Shown here piece by piece: positions 29,218-39,679 of a DNA stretch of 64,000 bases. The translations under genes and the position numbers were made by a program. Each line of letters begins with the position of its first letter. Position 1 is the stretch's first letter. Origin of the DNA: Cerrena zonata. Taxonomy: Eukaryota > Basidiomycota > Agaricomycetes > Polyporales > Cerrenaceae. Location of the stretch: NCBI GenBank assembly GCA_038087015.1, contig JASBNA010000049.1, positions 124,001-188,000 on the forward strand, in the 5' to 3' direction. The notes below the pieces were generated by a model, which did not search any database, was not told the origin of the DNA, and was given only the letters and a program-made list of their open reading frames with translations.

Positions 29218-29525
29218 TCAAGTTAACGTATTAGTTGCACAATTTCTTAGTTCTTGTAGATCTTGTGTACATTTAGAAGCATCAGACTTATTCATTTTCA
29301 AACATGCATCATAACCTTGCAATTTCCCAGCACACACTCCTTGGATTCTTTGAAAGCTGGCACATCGTATCTGATACACTGAGTAAGCTTTTGTTGTTCG
29401 GCATTGCACTCATTGGCATCTGGATTCGGCTTGGACATACATTGGTGGAATGCTAAAAATTGCTGTGGACAATGACGGGCAATGTCCTCCATTAATATTT
29501 GATCCAAAGCACCGGGTTGAGACAT
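29218..29525 (-). CDS. MIX14: Twin CX9C intermembrane-space protein MIX14, one frameshift
   Basis: The N-terminal half has CPQQFLAFHQCMSK and CNAEQQKLTQC (paired CX9C motifs). The second half, one frame away, has CAGKLQGYDACLKM and CTQDLQELRNC. Four CX9C segments in this order match the Mix14 family, imported by Mia40 into the mitochondrial intermembrane space. The frame changes at about 29355 in PAFK-RIQ, where one A is missing from an A run. Corrected length is 102 residues. Convergent with SSP120 and divergent from IMP2. Confidence 0.8.
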
Positions 29526-29693
29526 TATGAATAGATCGCTGTGTTGGTTGTTCTTGTTTTGCTAGGAAAAGTTGCAACCTTGACTGAAAGCTAAAACACG
29601 ATTGAAAAAGCTCTCAAGAAATGAAGAAAAAAAAAAAATTGAAAAAATCTAATCACCATTAGAAGCAATTTTGACCCTCCGAATAGATTTTCA

Positions 29694-30253
29694 ATGGCAA
29701 GCTTCTCTAGAATAAGTAGTGGGATCAAGGCTTCTTTGGTTGCTGTTTCTTGGGTCCCAGTATTGTACTGCTTCACACAACATGTTGCTATGCCGTATCA
29801 AGTAAGAGGATTTTCAATGTCTCCAACATTCAATCCAGGAACTGCAACTTTATCAAAGGAATGTGGTGTTAATATATAAATGGGGCATGAAGAACCCCAA
29901 TTCTATCAAAAGAGGGAGATGTTGTAATGTTCAGATCACCTTCAGATCCAGAGAAATTGGTTATCAAAAGAGTGATTGGTTTACAAGGTGAAGTCATTAA
30001 ACCTAAACAACCTCCGTATCCTAGAAAACAAGCCAAGGTTCCTAGAAATCATTTATGGGTTGAAGGAGATAATTCATTCCATTCTATTGATTCCAACACT
30101 TTCGGTCCAATAAGTCAGGGGTTAGTTGTGGGCAAAGTTAGTAGTATAATATGGCCTTTGTCAAGGATCGGTGCCGATATTTCTAACGGGGGTAGAGATG
30201 CTAGGTTCCCAAATCCAAAGGATAAACTGGTGAGCTCAATTAATGATATATAA
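29694..30253 (+). CDS. IMP2: Mitochondrial inner membrane protease subunit 2, two frameshifts
   Basis: The product is a signal-peptidase-like serine/lysine protease acting at the outer face of the inner membrane. The N-terminal membrane segment and the catalytic serine motif VRGFSMSPTFNPG are in the first frame, and the catalytic lysine motif KLVIKRVIGL in the last. The box HLWVEGDNSFHSIDSNTFGP is fully conserved. Between them (29862-29925) two extra G bases (AAGGAATG and AGGGAGATG) shift the frame; the middle frame reads LIYKWGMKNPNS as expected for Imp2. Corrected length is 185 residues. Confidence 0.88.
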
Positions 30254-30464
30254 AATCATTACATGTATATACTTAGATATATGTATATTTTTTAATAGAT
30301 TGACGATTTAATGAATTTTTCAACTTTTTCACTTCGCTTAATGATCCAAGGATCTACCCTGATGGGTTCATGTTCATCTTGTTGGGTATAAGTGATTGGT
30401 GATCTATAGCGTGTATCCATTTCCTTCCGATGCGTGCTGGTTATGGCCCTAGTATACTTTGTTT

Positions 30465-32597
30465 CTAATAAAACTTCTTATCAAAACATCGATCACCAAC
30501 ACGATCTTTTGAACAGATTTTATTCGGGACCCAAATGTCTAGCATTGGTCTGAACGTGTAGCCTCCATATTCATAATTTAGTAGTGATTTTCTATATTCT
30601 CTTTTCAAAATCTCTTTATACCGATTTGGAACGTAGGCTATAACTCCTTCATATAGTGTTGGAATTAGTGGATTGAGATCTTGTAAGTTATAAAAATGAT
30701 CGTTCTTGCAATTGAATATATTTTCATCTTTATACATTAAAGTCAACAGTTTATATAAATCACTATAAAGATCTTCTTTAACAATCGTATTCGACTTTTC
30801 TTTATTTGTAAATTCAGGATCTAATAGCTGATTTAACTCATTTGATGACTTATGTTTAACTGATAATTTTTCAACCGACCGAGTAAAAGCGATTGCAGTT
30901 ATATCGACGTAAAATCCGGTTTCAATATCGATAAACCTTGCATCTATTATATTTTCGCCATTACCCTTTTCACGCAAATGAATACTAGAGCCGACATCAA
31001 TAAGATACTTGCCAATACCCAAATTTGCTCTATTGTTAGATGTCAAATCAACCACTAAGGTTTGGTTATAGTTTCTCGCAAGAGTGATCAAAGATTCCAT
31101 AGTAATCTGGACATCGAGATCCTGATCCCAAGGCATATTTAATCCATTCCAATACCAACCAAGAAGCGATCCATGTGCCAACCAAGTATTCAAACCAACA
31201 TTGTAAGCAAACCTTAACCATGCTCTGGATATTCGATGTAGAATGGCTTGAGTTTCATAATGTGAATAATCAATTTTTTGAAAAAACCTCCAATCAAAGT
31301 GTGCCCCTCTTGAAGTTCCTAATATAGATGCCTCATGAAAGTACTTAGGAGGTTCGCTATTAGAATCAAATGGATATATTGATCTTAACAATCTATGATC
31401 AAGGGAGTTCGGCGTCAATATTTCAATTGATTTCGAAACTTTATTTTTCAATTCATTTACAAAATCTTCAGCGTCAAATTGAAAGTCCGATTTCTGCAAA
31501 GTTGTCGAATGTCCCATAGTATTCCCGATAATTCTAGTCACATCACCATCGATCAAGCGATCAGGAATGTATGAAGACTCGATATCTGTTGAAGACCAAA
31601 ATTCCTTCAAAAACTGTACCTGGTCTTGGATATTCATACCGTTATATAAAAATTCATGACTAGATTCATTCGGAACAGTCAGTAAGTAATCATAAATCAA
31701 TGATTTCAAATCATATTTATTATAGGAGTTGTCATGTCTTGCCCTATAAGTGGGAATGGTGACAGCATTACCATTTGGACCAACACCAAGCAAGCACAAT
31801 CGGTCCGGGATTGGGGCCGAATGAAGCAAATAACTGGCAGATGCCAATTTATAGGCCTCGATTGAAGTATAATAATTCAAGGGCCCCGTGAATTTTACTT
31901 TGGGATATCCCGATGGAGAGGATTTCAAAGATTGACAATGACCAGTATAATTAACTAAGGGAATTTGTGCAAACCCCAGAAATTGAATGCAATCTAAATT
32001 ACTCAAATCAGTTGAATATTGGACACGGAAATTCGATTTAAGTCAAGAATAGACGCCCAAGAGAACGGTAATGAAAATTGGGAGTTGAGCTTATTATTAT
32101 GGGTCAATGACTGATACAAGGAATTAAGCCATAAAGAAACAATTAACCTTGGATCATGTTCTTGATTTAAGTTTTCGTAGAGATGCTGAGACATACTCAG
32201 GCTTTTACTATCCGAGTTAGTTTCATTAGGATAAAGAGAGTTGAAAATGCTATATGGAACGTAAGACCTATACAAGTAGTCCTGAAAGATGGGTAACTTT
32301 GTCTCAAAGTCTTCCATATCAGTGATGTTCAAATAATCATCATGATACAACCATGACACAAGCACATCTTTGGCAGCCAGATAAACAACCAAGTGCCCAA
32401 TGGCAATTGATATGAAAAAAGTACCCGAGTCTAGTTTTGTTTTTGAGAGGAAATATGACCCCTAATATTTTTGCAAAGATCAATACGAGTTTTGATCTTC
32501 TCCATCTATCCATCAATTGAGCGAGTCTATCGATGAAATGATTAAACTGGTAACATATCCAGCTAGTCGGCTTCTTGCGATAGCTTCCAACTCTCAT
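30465..32597 (-). CDS. Mnn4-family LicD-domain protein (mannosylphosphate transfer), two frameshifts
   Basis: This large type II membrane protein of the Golgi is of about 710 residues once corrected. The N-terminal cytoplasmic part is basic. The membrane anchor (LGYFF then ISIAIGHLVVYLAA) is split at 32420 by one extra T in TTTTTT. A second break near 32008 is one missing T. The C-terminal 300 residues hold the LicD-like core with WLAHGSLLGWYWNG, MPWDQDLDVQ and ARFIDIETGFYVDITA. Mnn4-type proteins are needed to add mannosylphosphate to cell-wall N-glycans. The Lys/Glu repeat tail of S. cerevisiae Mnn4 is absent. Several Mnn4 paralogues exist in related yeasts, so I give no symbol. Confidence 0.8.
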
Positions 32598-32850
32598 TTT
32601 GCCAGCTTATACCATGATAACTATTGCAATTAGTCTCTCGTGACTTTGCTTTAGGGTTTGATATCTTTTTTCATTAGAAAAGTTTACAAACATCTTCGAT
32701 CACACACCCGTGCACCAAGAGGATACTAGAATAGCAAAGGAATTGGCAACAGTGAAGCATTCGTTAAGGAATGGATATGGTACAAACGTGTCCAATTAGA
32801 GGGGTGATCTGACAGGGAAAGGATCGAATGTTGTAAAGTTATGTGAAAAA

Positions 32851-33582
32851 TTAGTCAATGTCTTTAAGGAGTTCGACTGCCCATAAATGAATTTTGACAA
32901 AGATCTGGGCATCATTGGTTAGTTCAACTAGAGACCTTGGTTTATTCATTGATCTTCTCAAGTATCTTTCGTTATCCACGAAGATGTTTGAGTTTGTAGA
33001 GTTATTCTTTTCTTGTTCTTTTTTATTCAAACTTTGTTCTACCACCAGATTGACTTGTTTTTGAATTAAGGAAATGAATTCGTTGAGATACTGACTGACA
33101 ATATCCCATTTAGATAGCAATTCGCTCTCGGAGTCTGAAATGACCATGAAGGAGTATTTTCGTTCACCTCCTCTGGCATTAACGTCTTTAATCTTGAATA
33201 CCTTGTTTATACAATACCCATTGATTATATCACCATAGAAGATGGGTTTAGATAAATCTGAGGTGGTTTCAACCGATAGCGACTTCATTACCAATTTCAT
33301 CAATGAAGTATAACGTTTTTGAGATACTGGATAATGGGTCGAAATAAAGATGGAATTATCTCGATTGTTTTTCAAGTCGCCAAGTTGATTATTCTCTTTA
33401 GTGACCACATTGATACTATCATCGGGTAAGACTAACTTACAAGATGCACATGTTTGTAATTTCGATTTAGCAGGAAGAAGGTATTGAGATTTCAATTCTG
33501 GCGTAGTGTATTGGGTACAGCTTATACTGGAAGGACCATGAATCTCGCAGAAATGGGCCAAACATACAATGTAATTGGCCAT
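32851..33582 (-). CDS. LST7: LST7, folliculin homologue (TORC1 regulation)
   Basis: The 243-residue protein starts MANYIVCLAHFCEIHGPSSI, the folliculin longin-domain opening, and has a CASC pair in a mid loop (TCASCKLVLPDD). S. cerevisiae Lst7 consists of the longin domain only and forms with Lst4 a GAP for the Rag GTPase Gtr2 at the vacuole in amino-acid sensing; this protein has the same compact size. ATG 33582 is chosen because the 56-codon upstream extension is poly-Phe and Lys text with no family match. Confidence 0.85.
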   Translation of the reverse strand: MANYIVCLAHFCEIHGPSSISCTQYTTPELKSQYLLPAKSKLQTCASCKLVLPDDSINVVTKENNQLGDLKNNRDNSIFISTHYPVSQKRYTSLMKLVMKSLSVETTSDLSKPIFYGDIINGYCINKVFKIKDVNARGGERKYSFMVISDSESELLSKWDIVSQYLNEFISLIQKQVNLVVEQSLNKKEQEKNNSTNSNIFVDNERYLRRSMNKPRSLVELTNDAQIFVKIHLWAVELLKDID

Positions 33583-33769
33583 ACTAACATTAACTAACAA
33601 AGTCCAATAAGGTAGATTAAAGGTGTTTGGGTTAAAGTGGAAGAGTTGTTGATGGGAAATCGCTATCAAAGCAGGAGATCTCTTTTTTCGGTTGGTTTTG
33701 AAAAAAAAAAAAAACACTAATAAAGCACCTGCTAAAATTAAGGGATTCAATTGATAAAGAAGGAGAGGG

Positions 33770-35488
33770 ATGAATAATCAAAATGATTTCAAGATTAAGA
33801 ATCTACGATCACTATCGTTGAGGAATCTTAATCTAGATAGTTCCAACGGACACAATGCAATATTGAACAAACAAAAGGGAAGAACCCGAAGGACTAGTTT
33901 TATACAATCGATTCAATCATTGGACAATGGGATGAATAACGAGATTGATTTGATAAAGATCAATCGCATGAAGCTACTTGATAGTTTTTTCACGATCCAC
34001 TTATCAGAATTGGTCAATTCCAAAAACCCAGATGGGTTAATATATATTAGTGATATTGTACGAAGCAACACGAATCCCAATTTTGGGATCGTAAATCTAC
34101 CTAGCTTACCGAATAATTTGATGAACTGCAAAAGCATTATACTAAAGATTTGGTGTCGAGAGTCTGAAGTGTACATACAAGATCAAGCATGGAAATTAAT
34201 GAGCTTCATAGAATTATACTTACCAACTTTGAAACAGATATCTAGTAATACCGACGAGGATTTATTTAACGACAATTCCATAGTCTTTAACTTAAATGGA
34301 CGATACTATACATTCCAAGAGTGTTATAAACGTGAAATGAAACAAGAAAGGGAACTAACCAGTCATAGTATATCATATTCATTTGATTCAATTAGAAGTT
34401 TGAATAATTCCCATAAATTGATTAAAGAATTGAGTGAGCTGAAGCTGAAATTGGGACAACAGATTCATATGAAGCTTAAAAGTTTGGATACCGATCACCA
34501 AGATACCGAGAAGTATAGGATAATGATTCAAAGATTAAACAAGCTAATTATAAAACAAAAATCTATGAATGACAACATATTATCAGAAATAGTATCTAAA
34601 AAGATAAAGATAAACCAAATAAAGACAGTTATTGAAGAAGATTTCCCGATTATTAAAAAAATGGGTCAAAATCGATTAGATATCGTGAAATCCCAAATTG
34701 AGCCAATAACTGAAAATTTAAATCAATTAATCTATCCTTCGATAATTAGTAAATTGCAAGAGTATGGGAAAGTCACCCAGGAGATCATATTGATTGATAA
34801 ATCCCCTCAATCAATTCGGTATACAATCATGGGATTAGAATTTCCTTCCACCATCAAAGAGTTGTTAGACATTTGTTATTATAATAAGTATGACTTGTCC
34901 AATACTTATGAGGATGACATCATTTCCATGATAAGTGAAGATGTCCATCAGATTAACATTGATATTATCAATTCGGGACTCTCCTTCATTATTCAATTAC
35001 TTATAAATTTATCAGAGATTACTCGTCTGCATTTGAAATATCGCCTAATATTGAATGGAAGTGAATGCTATATAGTAGATCTGGTGACCAGCTTGAATAA
35101 CCTTGATCCGATTCAAAAACAAAGAAACGATACCTACCTACAGCATTTGAAAAGACAATTAAAAATCATTTATGGAGATAGTTATAGTGATTTATTGATT
35201 TATCCATTATATCATGATCTCCAACAAGTGGAGAAACAGGGAATGGACTACTATGGAGATTCAGGATCAAAATACTTAATTAAAAACCCTGATTTCGAAC
35301 AAGGATTAAAGTTACTAAATAAAAACTTGGTCTATTTAATCAATCATGTGACTGATATTTATAACAAGACTGGCAGTAAAGACCACCAGAATAACCAAAT
35401 TTCAAATAACATTCCAATCGACTGCTTAGACAATTTCCTCTGGAACTTACAATTCTTACTATTATTTATTACAGCTCCCACCAGTTAA
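33770..35488 (+). CDS. Probable VPS38 (UVRAG-like subunit of PI3-kinase complex II)
   Basis: The 572-residue protein has a basic N-terminus, a beta-rich region (about residues 70-190) compatible with a C2 domain, a coiled coil (about 195-310, SHKLIKELSELKLKLGQQI) and a C-terminal mixed domain. This order matches Vps38/UVRAG, which with Vps34, Vps15 and Vps30 makes PI3P for endosome-to-Golgi sorting. Individual motifs are weak because the family diverges fast, so the call rests on domain order and length. It diverges from LST7 by about 190 bases. Confidence 0.5.
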   Translation: MNNQNDFKIKNLRSLSLRNLNLDSSNGHNAILNKQKGRTRRTSFIQSIQSLDNGMNNEIDLIKINRMKLLDSFFTIHLSELVNSKNPDGLIYISDIVRSNTNPNFGIVNLPSLPNNLMNCKSIILKIWCRESEVYIQDQAWKLMSFIELYLPTLKQISSNTDEDLFNDNSIVFNLNGRYYTFQECYKREMKQERELTSHSISYSFDSIRSLNNSHKLIKELSELKLKLGQQIHMKLKSLDTDHQDTEKYRIMIQRLNKLIIKQKSMNDNILSEIVSKKIKINQIKTVIEEDFPIIKKMGQNRLDIVKSQIEPITENLNQLIYPSIISKLQEYGKVTQEIILIDKSPQSIRYTIMGLEFPSTIKELLDICYYNKYDLSNTYEDDIISMISEDVHQINIDIINSGLSFIIQLLINLSEITRLHLKYRLILNGSECYIVDLVTSLNNLDPIQKQRNDTYLQHLKRQLKIIYGDSYSDLLIYPLYHDLQQVEKQGMDYYGDSGSKYLIKNPDFEQGLKLLNKNLVYLINHVTDIYNKTGSKDHQNNQISNNIPIDCLDNFLWNLQFLLLFITAPTS

Positions 35489-35691
35489 TTGATATAATTG
35501 CATTTTTAAATTATAATTGTAGCCGTAAGGATGCGACATTTTTACGAGGCTCGGTGTACGGGTTGAAAAAACAATCGGGGTTGTTTGAGATTACCCAATT
35601 AGGCAATCTAGCGATGCGTCGAGACTACAATTAGATCAATCAACAAACGAATATATGGGTATCAAAAGCTATAATACAGAATAAAATACAA

Positions 35692-36285
35692 TCAGAGCAA
35701 GACGAGGGCGATGGCACCTAAGATGGCACCGACCTGGGTATAAGAACCGGCGCCCATGGCATTAGCACCACCAGTAGGGGTACTACGGGTAGTGTCTTCA
35801 TAAGGAATCGAAGAAGAATCACCAGAACGTCTTGAAGTGGATGATTTCCCAGAGCTTGAGCCAGAGCTTGAACCTGAGCCAGAGCTTGAACCTGAGCCGG
35901 AGCCAGAGCTTGAGCCAGAGCCAGAGCCAGAGTTGGAACCAGTCTCCGCTTCGGCTCTATCGGTATAACCAGCTTCAGAAACCTCAGAGGAGATTCTTGA
36001 ATACCAAGGCAAATTGGTGGCATAATTTTCCAACGAAGTGACATCAAGATCATTCAACAAAGTAGTATATGCATCGTTAGTGTAAGTAGCAGCTTGAATG
36101 GCCAAATGAGTCACTTCTTCAGGAACACTTTCAGCAGTTTGCATGAAATTTATGTAGTCTTTAGCATGTCCTTTATAATCAGATACTAAAGCAGTGACGA
36201 AGGCAATATCGTAACTATTAACGTCCGAAGCTTTAGTGAAAGCAAGTAAAGTTGATAATAATAAAGTGGAAATAGTAAACTTCAT
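35692..36285 (-). CDS. TIR/TIP1-family cell-wall mannoprotein, GPI-anchored
   Basis: The 197-residue protein has a signal peptide (MKFTISTLLLSTLLAFTKA) and one SRP1/TIP1 domain (about residues 20-110) with YTNDAYTTLL and LPWYSRI, the family hallmarks. A Ser/Gly repeat (about 118-150) and a C-terminal GPI signal (NAMGAGSYTQ then a hydrophobic tail) follow. Such proteins are linked to beta-1,6-glucan and often induced by cold or low oxygen. ATG 36285 gives a clean signal peptide; the six-codon upstream extension (MFDPIV) is less likely. Another GPI-type gene lies next on the same strand. Confidence 0.85.
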   Translation of the reverse strand: MKFTISTLLLSTLLAFTKASDVNSYDIAFVTALVSDYKGHAKDYINFMQTAESVPEEVTHLAIQAATYTNDAYTTLLNDLDVTSLENYATNLPWYSRISSEVSEAGYTDRAEAETGSNSGSGSGSSSGSGSGSSSGSGSSSGSSSGKSSTSRRSGDSSSIPYEDTTRSTPTGGANAMGAGSYTQVGAILGAIALVLL

Positions 36286-37053
36286 GACAATAGGATCAAA
36301 CAAAGAGTAGGGAGCCAGGGTAAATAATTTCGTTTCAATGATTTCTAATCCTATTTATACTTGATAGACCCAAGCCTGGTTATACTATTTATACACTGCT
36401 TAACAGTTTTGAGTGACTTTTTTCAATACCCCGAAAAAGTAAAAAAAAAGTGGTCGCAAAAAGCGACAAGCGAAGAAAAAAATAAAACGTGGACGACATT
36501 GCGACATTATTTTACAGCCATTTACTTGTAGCTATTGGATAGATTTAGGTATTGATAACTCGGGTATCGAATACTTGGGTGTGGGTAAGCTGATGGCGAC
36601 CCCTCTTCAGTAGGAAGGGGTTGGACGGTTGTCTAAAAATAGCAGAAAGGTGCCAATGTAGGCGCTGTGCTGAGGTGATATGCTGCAGTAAGGGTTCACA
36701 AGTCCGACCAGGCACTTGAGATGATACCCGTACAGAGGTGACATCGGAACAGGATACTAGAGCTGTCAGGCTGCAACCAGACTGGCTGACTGAAATCCGA
36801 AAGCTTAAATTACGGGCATCAATTACGGGCTGACAAAGTACATGCTTACAAAGTACATGCTGACAAAGTACATGCTGACAAAGTACATGCTGACATAAAG
36901 CACATGGGACAGATTAAGCTACAGGCTAACAAAGTTGAAAAAAAAAACGTAATATTAAAAATAATATTATAGAAAATTAAATATCACAGATATTAGAAAA
37001 ATTAAGGAAATAAAAATTACAAAATCACTTTTAGTCTAGTTAAGTTAACCCAC
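36286..37053. other. Intergenic region between two GPI genes with a 15-bp tandem repeat
   Basis: This is the upstream region of the TIR-like gene and the downstream region of the Ser/Gly-rich gene. Unit GCTGACAAAGTACAT repeats at 36829, 36844 (one change), 36859 and 36874, with a longer fifth copy from 36889. No gene is supported. Confidence 0.7.
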
Positions 37054-37659
37054 TTAGAGTAATAAACCACCAGCAATGGCACCCAAAGCAGCGACACCAA
37101 TGTTAACACCGGCATTGTTAGAAGCACCGGAGGAAGAAGACGAAGAAGAACCAGAACCAGAAGAACCAGAACCAGAGGAACCAGAAGAGGAACCAGAACC
37201 GGAGGAGGAAGAACCAGATTCACTAGAAGAACCACCGGAAGAAGAACCAGAACCGGAGGAAGAAGAACCGGATTCACTAGAAGAACCACCAGAAGAAGAA
37301 GAACCAGATTCAGATGGAGAACCGGATTCAGAAGAAGAACCACCGGAAGAAGAACCAGATTCAGAAGAACCAGATTCGGATGGAGAACCGGATTCAGATG
37401 AAGAACCACCAGATTCAGATGAAGAACCACCAGATTCAGATGAAGAACCACCGGATTCACTAGAAGAGCCACCGGATTCACTAGAAGAACCACCGGCAGA
37501 GGAACCAGAGGAACCAGAGGAACCAGAGGAACCAGAAGAACCACCAGAGGAAGAGTCACCACCGGCTCTCTTGACAACATCATTGACGGCTTCACCGTAA
37601 GTGATGGCTTGGACTGAGGTAATAGCGACAGCTAAGGATAAAACGGTTGAGAATTTCAT
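37054..37659 (-). CDS. Small Ser/Gly/Glu-repeat GPI-anchored cell-wall protein
   Basis: The 201-residue protein has a signal peptide (MKFSTVLSLAVAITSVQA), a short segment ending in a Kex2-type VVKR site (about residue 30), about 140 residues of SSGSSG and SSSESGG repeats, and a C-terminal GPI signal (SNNAGVNIGVAALGAIAGGL). It has no folded domain. Its role is inferred as a wall-surface spacer protein. The antisense strand carries long acidic or Pro-rich open frames purely because of the repeat. The repeat length probably varies between strains. Confidence 0.75.
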   Translation of the reverse strand: MKFSTVLSLAVAITSVQAITYGEAVNDVVKRAGGDSSSGGSSGSSGSSGSSGSSAGGSSSESGGSSSESGGSSSESGGSSSESGGSSSESGSPSESGSSESGSSSGGSSSESGSPSESGSSSSGGSSSESGSSSSGSGSSSGGSSSESGSSSSGSGSSSGSSGSGSSGSGSSSSSSSGASNNAGVNIGVAALGAIAGGLLL

Positions 37660-38013
37660 TATTATATTATTATTGATTTATTGAACTAATTGACAGATAA
37701 AGAAAAAAAATACACCATCTAAACCAGACTTTCTTCTCCATATTTATATAATTGCAAAATGAATATCTTACAGCCACTTTTTCCATCAAAGGTTCCTGCA
37801 TTTTTCATTTGTTTGTCAATAGCCTCAGTTGGCTGGAGTCTCACACCAATCGTCATCAATAAGCAAACAATCTGTTTAACTGTGGTTATAACCATTAAAA
37901 GGGGTAACAACCTAGGACTTCCATCTAGGCTGTAATATTTTGGAGTATGAGGCAAAAATCGCAGCAACGATCTGTGCTCAAAAAACTTGCTCGTTAACAA
38001 AACAAAAAAAAAA

Positions 38014-38286
38014 ATGGTAAGTCTCTATTTTTTGGTGTTTGGCAGTAAACATAACCATACGACACGACAGTCAGTTTAATCGATTCTAACCATTTCCACG
38101 TCGCCAAAGCCAAAGCCCACGCCCAAGCCAACGCCAACACCAACAACAACGCCTACACCCCATTGGCAGACCAATGGTATGAGAACGAGAAGAGCATTTG
38201 GGCCCAAACAAGTTTTGCAGCAACTCATTTCACCAATAAACAGCAATTGCTCTTACGATGAAATAGATTTTACAGGTTGGGGCTAG
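38014..38286 (+). CDS. Doubtful small intron-containing gene
   Basis: ATG 38014 is followed at once by GTAAGT, and TTCTAAC (38084-38090) precedes AG acceptors at 38109 and 38115, so an ATG-then-intron structure is possible. Read as spliced, exon 2 gives a Pro/Thr repeat and TRRAFGPKQVLQQL, ending at TAG 38286. A neighbouring frame has better yeast codon bias (LADQWYENEKSIWAQ, ending TGA near 38262) and would be reached if one G were missing at the donor. I recognise neither product. Confidence 0.25.
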
Positions 38287-38739
38287 TAGAATTAGTTAAT
38301 TTAGCTATACCTAGATTACTTATTTGGTGAAAAACGATTCCAGTTACGGTCATCCTCCGGGGCTTGCTTGAGTGAGTTATGAACGACTTTGGCCTTGATA
38401 TTTCAACACGAAAATTGGTCTTGTTTCTTTTTTGTTTGGGAATCCGTCTTGATAGAGTATGTTTGGTGCTCATGATGAGACAATCGAACAATCTAGGGTC
38501 TGGTGAACGTGCCCGTCTCCCAAGCCTTACACAATACACAATACACCAATACACAATACACCAATACACCAATTGACCAATTGACCAATTGAGCAAACGT
38601 TTCAGTCTGACAGCTGGTGTTGCACACCTGCACACAGCCCGGGTTGGGCCTTGACAGGATGGTGCTGGGGGATTGCAGGTTAGCAGCAGGAACGATGGAG
38701 ATTTGCAGTCATCAGCAACCTGATGAGTGAAACAGGAAG
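38287..38739. other. Intergenic region downstream of GPI2 with ACAATACACC microsatellite
   Basis: A short tandem tract of ACAATACACCAAT and TTGACCAA units occupies 38529-38594. No supported gene occurs on either strand. Confidence 0.6.
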
Positions 38740-39573
38740 CTAAATCGTTTTAATGATAGGTTTGGCCGGATCCCAAGGGCCTTGTAATTCATTTTTATAT
38801 TTTTGTAAAAACAAAAAGTAACCTGGAAGACAAAACAGAATACCAATTTGACCCGAGAAGTAAATTAAGAAGAGGTTGAAATTAGCCAATTTCCAAATCA
38901 TCGATAAGCTAATTAATTGAATGGATATTAGTAAAGTATAGTGCTGATTGAATCGGGAGAATTTCCTCAAACTGAAATCAATGAACGGGAGCAAGATATT
39001 GAATTGTAGGACAAATAATAAAAAACAGTATACTTGTAAATTTGAAGATAATCTCGATGCCAAAACGATGCCATTGGCCATGGAGATATTGGTGGAAAGA
39101 ATCGGTCTGTAGTTGATGATCTTGGATATGTCCATGGCATAATCGTGGAAGACGATATTGATCAAACATAAGATGAACGAGAGGGCCCAAATAGAATCTG
39201 AAGACGTCGATCTAGTTAATGATTTAAGTAACGGGGATAAAACAAGCAAGATAAAGTTGATCAATAAGAAAGACTTGATATTTTGAGTATTCGATAGCAG
39301 GTTTTTCGGCAAGCCGATTAAAAAAGTCATCAACGATAAACTCGATATTATAATGGGGATTATTGGATTAATCTGATTATAATAAATACTGGTAAACGTT
39401 AATATAACTAAAAGTAAACTTGAAATGTACATTGAAATAAGCGAAAAATCATACACCAACTTCCAGTACGAGTACTTAACCACCGTCAGGTTGGTTTTCA
39501 ACTGATCAAGAAACGACTCATCGGTATAGTTATCTGGGAATGGCTGCTTCAAGTATAGTAATTTCTTCCACAT
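38740..39573 (-). CDS. GPI2: GPI2, subunit of the GPI-GlcNAc transferase (PIG-C)
   Basis: The 277-residue, highly hydrophobic ER membrane protein has about eight membrane segments. The N-terminus WKKLLYLKQPFPDNYTDESF is the conserved cytosolic opening of PIG-C/Gpi2, and ISSLSLMTFLIGLP and HDYAMDISKI are further family blocks. With Gpi3, Gpi15 and others it makes GlcNAc-PI, the first step of GPI anchor synthesis. ATG 39573 is chosen because the 33-codon upstream extension is poly-Phe text from an A-run. It diverges from the next gene by about 105 bases. Confidence 0.93.
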   Translation of the reverse strand: MWKKLLYLKQPFPDNYTDESFLDQLKTNLTVVKYSYWKLVYDFSLISMYISSLLLVILTFTSIYYNQINPIIPIIISSLSLMTFLIGLPKNLLSNTQNIKSFLLINFILLVLSPLLKSLTRSTSSDSIWALSFILCLINIVFHDYAMDISKIINYRPILSTNISMANGIVLASRLSSNLQVYCFLLFVLQFNILLPFIDFSLRKFSRFNQHYTLLISIQLISLSMIWKLANFNLFLIYFSGQIGILFCLPGYFLFLQKYKNELQGPWDPAKPIIKTI

Positions 39574-39679
39574 TAAAGAAGTAGTTGTAGAAGTCAGAAA
39601 CAGAAAGAAAAGCCAAAAAAAAAAAAAAAACGGTACCGCACAAAACTTCCAACTACACCTTCTTCCTAGCAAGTTGCCA

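Noticed and set aside
37076..37600. Long acidic/Pro plus-strand open frame opposite the Ser/Gly-rich gene
   Set aside because: It mirrors the SSSESGG repeat in another frame. The minus strand has a signal peptide and a GPI signal, and this one has neither.
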